Positions 60,201 to 64,000 of a DNA stretch of 64,000 nt are shown here, in pieces; within the stretch, counting starts at the first letter, position 1, and every line of letters begins with the position of its first letter. The DNA is from Undaria pinnatifida (lineage: Eukaryota; Sar; Phaeophyceae; Laminariales; Alariaceae). Location of the stretch: the NCBI GenBank assembly GCA_012845835.1, contig JABAKD010000029.1, positions 8,060,048-8,124,047 on the forward strand, written 5' to 3'. A program made the translations under genes and the position numbers. A model generated the notes under the pieces. It saw only the letters and a list, made by a program, of their open reading frames with translations, ran no database searches and was not told the origin of the DNA.

Positions 60201-63200
60201 CGCAAAACGCGTTATTTTCTAACTCCAAGTAGCTTCATCTGTGCAGAACGGCGAAAAAAAATCCTACTGAAGCCCAAGTGGGTAGTGAGTAGCTGCAGCA
60301 TGGCTCGCCGATGGCTGAAGAAGACGAGTAAGTGTCAACCGGTCTATATTACCTGGTACACGTCCAAAAAAAACACTCGTGCTTCGTACTCATCGCCAAG
60401 CTATTGGACACTGTAGCTACACCTTTTGGAAAGGAAACTGCTTGGAGTTCGTAGAGAAAGGGGCCTTTTGCAGGGTTGCACCCACCCGAGTTTGGGGGGG
60501 AAGTTGCTTGGAATTAAACAGCGCTTTATTGCAGTGCTGCACGGGCGATTTGGGGACGAAAACGCTTACCAGGTATAATTTGAGCACCAGGTACCAGGTA
60601 GGATTTGTTTTGCAGCGTGACACCCTCTCATTTGGCGGAAATGTACCGTTCTTGGAATCGAAGCTGAGCATTGTGTTTGCTGTACTTATCGCACCCGCGA
60701 TTTGGGGACGAATGTACTCAGGGCTCGAGAAGGAATGCGTTGTTACAGTACTGTGGTTCTGCGCCCGCTTCTTTGGGGACAAAGCATTTGTGGAATTGAG
60801 GTAGGACATGTTTTTCGGTTCTGCACGTGCTTTTTGGGGGACAAGACGGTTGGGATTTTGAGGAGGGCAGAGCTACTGGACGTTTTTGAGCAAGACACCG
60901 TTTGCTTTACAGCGCCGTCGTTTTGTGAAAACATTATAAGTAGGATTTTTTTGTGCGGTACTACACGGGCGTGTTGGGGGCAAAACTACGGGGAGCAGGA
61001 CACTTTTCGCCTCACAGCGCCGGGGGGTTGGGGACGAGACTAATGTTTTATTTGATTTTTTTTGCCGCGAAAGGGGTAAGGGTGGCAGTAGAAGGTGGAT
61101 CACGCCTAGAGATGGGCACCGGATGGAAAATAACCCGGTTAACCGCGTTTTTTTGAAACCCAGCAGGCATGTACGATTACTCGGTTTGTCGAAACAAGAT
61201 CTGGCAGTCTTGGAGGCACAGTTAACCGGATAACCGGTTAAACCGGATAACCGGTTGAACCGGATAAAAACGCCGGGTTTAACCATTTGCCGGTTAAACC
61301 GGGAAGTCGGTTGACTAAGTTAACACTAAAACGTGCTTGCAGCAGTGAATAGCGGGTTAATAAACATGACAGCGTGAAGGTTGGCTGATCCAATGTCGAT
61401 TGTACCTATTAAATCGCCTAGGACATTGCACTACAACCTGGCATAAAGTGGATTGTGCGGGATAATCGACGTTGGGTCACCCCCTCCACACCCCACTAGG
61501 GTTATAACTAGAGCTGTGAGTCGGCAGGATTTCGCCTCCAATCTAATAAGTAATCGGTAGGTCCCGTTAACTGATCAACTGACTTTAGTCGGCAAGTCGG
61601 CTGGCAAACCCAGCTGGTGGCCAACCGATTGGCCGACGTAACTCAGGCGAGCGAAGCGAGCCTGTTTGCTCCCCCCGGCCGGGGAGGGGGCAGGCGCCCG
61701 AAAAGGAAAACATGCGTCCCACATTGTGCAACCCCTCCTACATGTTTGGAAACAAAATAAGTCGGGTAGTCGGCACCTTCGGGAAACGACTAATTACTAG
61801 TCCGACTAAAAAGTAGTTGGTGACTCAAGTCGTGACAACTCACAGCTCTAGTTACGACACAAGTATTCAGCGTGGTCGCTATGTTGCCGTTCGCACTGTA
61901 GGCTGAATGAAGTAAATGCTTGCAGGAGTAGCCGTTGCACAGTTATAGTGAATATATTGTCAATGCTGGTCACTTCACCGCAAGAGGACATTGATCACGT
62001 TGTCGTTGTCAAGGGCGAAGGTTTTTAGAGTGTGCTTTTGGATGGCATCCAGCGGTTACATAATCGTGCTGTTGCGGAAATGTCTCGGGATTATTATGTT
62101 GTTTACTGTTGGAGAGTTTCGTACAATGCAGTCTGTGTGTTGAATGTTTTGTCCCGTTTTCAACCCAGCTCAACTGGCAGAGGTTATCTTACACTTACAC
62201 GATTTTCACATAACCCGCGTTCACAGGTGATTTCCGTTCTCTCCCCGGTCCATGCCTCCATTCAACTGTTACATTGCGCAGGATTGATAGCTCAGATTTT
62301 AGCAGAGGTTCTAGGTCGTGTCATGTCGACTATCAAGCAGGGCGACCGTTGTTGCTTGTACTCGCCGCACGACCGTAGACGTGGCGATGATTTTAGGAGC
62401 TTCGGGAGCATGGGGTGCGGTGGTTTTGATGCAGTCTGACGTCGTGCTCTACCATAACAAGGACATTTTCAGCTAATTAATCAAAACGCGAGACAAATTT
62501 CCCTCGAAGAGACGCTGTATTTGGGAACGGAACCAAGCACGCACTTGTGGGTACACCACAAGGTGCCGCTTGATGAAAACCGGCCTGGTTTTCAATGTTA
62601 TGGTTGCTTTACCTCTAAAAAACGGGCTTCACGGTTCTCGGTTAACCGGTTAAAACCGGCTGAAGAAACATCTTAAACCGGTTCTTTTTTCAAGAACAAC
62701 GCCTCCTATCCGGTTTTCAGCTCTTCGAAAATGCCTTCCGGTGCCGATCTCTAGTCACGCCGTCCTTAATTCTGCACCCTCGTCGCTTCAAATGCGGGCG
62801 GCCGGCCCCCTTCCCCCCCCCCCACCTCGGCGCTCCTATCCGTGCCCCCACCCAGGCTACCCATACCCTCATCGCTCGCAGCAACGATTGCTCCTCCCTC
62901 GCTGCTGCTGCTCCTCCTCCTTACCCCACCGACCACCGACTACGACCGCTTTTGCAGGTTAAGAGGGGACAGGTCGGGGGCGTTTGGGTGGCCTACCACC
63001 CCGTCACAGCATCGACGGCCGCATCCCGGCACATTGCTTGCGTAACTCTTTCCGTCGACGGCTGCGACGGTTCGGTTGCGGTGGCTGTGAGCGGCACCAC
63101 GGCCCCGCCCCCCCCTACCCACCCGCCCCCGCCGCCCTCCCCGCGACACAGGTGGAACTTCTCTGCTTGGAGTTTATTACGACGGAAACGCATTGGACCG

Positions 63201-63837
63201 GAGCAGGGCGAGGATGGGGACGGGGGTTGGGGTGGGGAAAGCGATGAGGGAGGGGGAGCGGCGGGGGGTGAAGGAGGGAGTGGGGACGGGGGAGGGGGCC
63301 GGGGTGGGGTTGGGGGTGGCCAAGGGCAACCTTTAATGTTCAACGACGTTGGCTTGAACCAGTGGGTCGACGCGGTCTGCCGTGTGGCCAACGGCAGTGA
63401 CAGGGATAAAAAGTGAGCACAGATAACGAGTATGAAAAAAGTGAAATGTCGAACACCCGGTCGTCGCGAGTGTCGGCTATTTAGTGCTAGCAGGAGTATC
63501 TTATCCTTTGTTATACTTTATCATTGGACTTTGGAAGCAAAAAGGACGACATGCACCTACCATATAGAAACCCTACTGTTCAATGAAAACGACAATAAAA
63601 AGTTGCCGACGACGTAGCCGGCACAGAACCGGAGCAGATCGGATCATAAACGGATGACCGCCAGGACCAACGCTGTCTGGAAGAGCACAGTACGCCGGAA
63701 AACACCCGTCCCCGCTCCCCCCCCCCCCAACACGGGTCCCGCATCTGACCCCTCCGCGCAGATTCCAGGTGGTAGTGGGGCTCAGGAGGGGTTCCGCGTC
63801 GGGGCTACGCGTTGCCGCTATCGTGGGCACTGTCGTG
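56145..63837 (+). CDS. Gly-rich protein with ASH/MSP-like Ig domain, copy B (5'- and 3'-partial, intact here)
   Basis: Exons 56145-57278, 58300-58464, 59314-59457, 62958-63412 and 63762-63837 join in frame without a stop and match copy A exon for exon. The ASH-like domain is complete: SGCIPLANTSRADLQVRISL, EGHSAFSIREKEQFLS, then VKRGQVGGVWVAYHP and CVTLSVDGCDGSVAVAVSG. Length change against copy A is in whole codons. It keeps Cys where copy A has a stop. The remaining exons, equivalent to 46694-50612, lie beyond the window, and the 5' exon was not found. The function is not known; such domains are common in centrosomal, ciliary and membrane-contact proteins. Confidence 0.72.
58300..58464 (+). 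CDS. ASH-gene copy B, exon 2
   Basis: Same splice signals as copy A (CTCCGTCAG; GTAAGT). 55 codons: IIDMDDLGLGEDGIMQAFLD to FRPECSS. Confidence 0.8.
59314..59457 (+). CDS. ASH-gene copy B, exon 3 (intact Ig-like first half)
   Basis: The acceptor is GACTGAAAAG and the donor GTGAGC. It has 48 codons, LEMTADNVGSTTSGCIPLAN onward. TGC at 59356-59358 is the position of the copy A stop. Confidence 0.8.
61107..62753. mobile_element. Non-autonomous hAT-like DNA transposon, copy B
   Basis: The left end is TAGAGATGGGCACCGGATGG and the right end CCTTCCGGTGCCGATCTCTA, flanked by ATCACGCC (61099-61106) and GTCACGCC (62754-62761). The site is the same as in copy A, so it was inserted before the segmental duplication. 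It is shorter (1647 bp) because it lacks the SINE. Confidence 0.85.
61509..61850. mobile_element. Nested hAT-like MITE, copy B
   Basis: The ends TAGAGCTGTGAGTCG and the complement of its right end (ACAACTCACAGCTCTA) are flanked by GTTATAAC and GTTACGAC. It is 342 bp, longer than copy A by about 87 bp at 61649-61735, which contains GCGAGCGAAGCGAGC and CCCCGGCCGGGG. Confidence 0.8.
62958..63412 (+). CDS. ASH-gene copy B, exon 4
   Basis: The acceptor is GCTTTTGCAG and the donor GTGAGC. It is the same length as copy A and almost identical, ending DRDK plus AA rather than CA. It completes the Ig-like domain and the Gly/Asp linker. Confidence 0.78.
63762..63837 (+). CDS. ASH-gene copy B, exon 5
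   Basis: The acceptor is CTCCGCGCAG and the donor GTGAGT. It reads FQVVVGLRRGSASGLRVAAI then VGTVV, identical to copy A. It is the last exon inside the window. Confidence 0.75.
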
Positions 63838-64000
63838 GTGAGTTGGTGCACCGCCGGCAGACCGTAATTTTCCTGCATGGGTTGTGCGACCATTTTTTGT
63901 AGCTTTTTGCTTGTTTGTGTGGCGGTAGATACTTTGTTTGATGTTTTTCGAGAGTAGGAGACTGCCTCCGGGTTGTTTTTCCGAACGCGTGCTACGATAG

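Larger units (their letters stand above)
52490..64000. repeat. Segmental duplication, copy B (runs off the window)
   Basis: Tandem, same-orientation partner of 31536-46291. It lacks the OTU-bearing block, the SINE and one 112 bp unit. It has an extra ~87 bp in the nested MITE (61649-61735). The first shared sequence is TTTTTTGCGCAT followed by GGCACTTTCATTTTTCTTCC. Confidence 0.92.

Overview
This is a nuclear eukaryotic window with large GT-AG introns, short phase-compatible exons, abundant simple-sequence DNA and many decayed transposons. The repeat style, long introns and plant-like TAF1 (one bromodomain) suggest a stramenopile, most likely a brown alga. That placement is inference; nothing in the window fixes the species. 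Almost all long open frames here lie in low-complexity or repeat DNA. The real coding sequence is a set of small exons, recovered by joining splice sites in a consistent phase.

Left third (1-26.1 kb, + strand). One gene dominates: the C-terminal 883 codons of TAF1, the largest TFIID subunit, in 16 exons from 5115 to the stop at 26108-26110. All intron phases agree. Its upstream exons lie outside the window, so positions 1-5114 are probably intron. They hold a broken Ty1/Copia element (- strand) between two diverged LTR-like repeats, and a ~500 bp foldback hairpin. The TAF1 introns also carry a ~560 bp repeat family, a LINE-like fragment, minisatellites, pentanucleotide satellites and a four-fold duplication of one exon/donor boundary.

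Middle (26.1-31.5 kb). No convincing protein gene. It contains a GGT microsatellite, two tRNA-derived SINE copies, a tRNA-like segment between direct repeats, and C-rich tracts.

Right half (31.5-64 kb). A large tandem segmental duplication: about 31.5-46.3 kb (copy A) matches 52.5-64.0 kb (copy B) in order and orientation. Each copy carries exons of the same gene: a Gly-rich region, then an Ig-like beta-sandwich of the ASH/MSP type. In copy A the gene runs to a stop at 50612, but an ASH exon has an in-frame TGA where copy B has TGC. Copy B is open as far as it can be followed and leaves the window. Copy A alone has a ~2.9 kb block (about 32.1-35.05 kb) with an intact 215-codon OTU-type cysteine protease ORF. 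Its promoter and start region are duplicated just upstream.

Both copies carry a non-autonomous hAT-like element with matching ends and an 8 bp target duplication, with a smaller hAT-like MITE nested in it. In copy A a SINE has landed beside that MITE. The site is empty in copy B, so this insertion probably followed the segmental duplication. The window therefore records a datable series of nested insertions around a duplicated gene.
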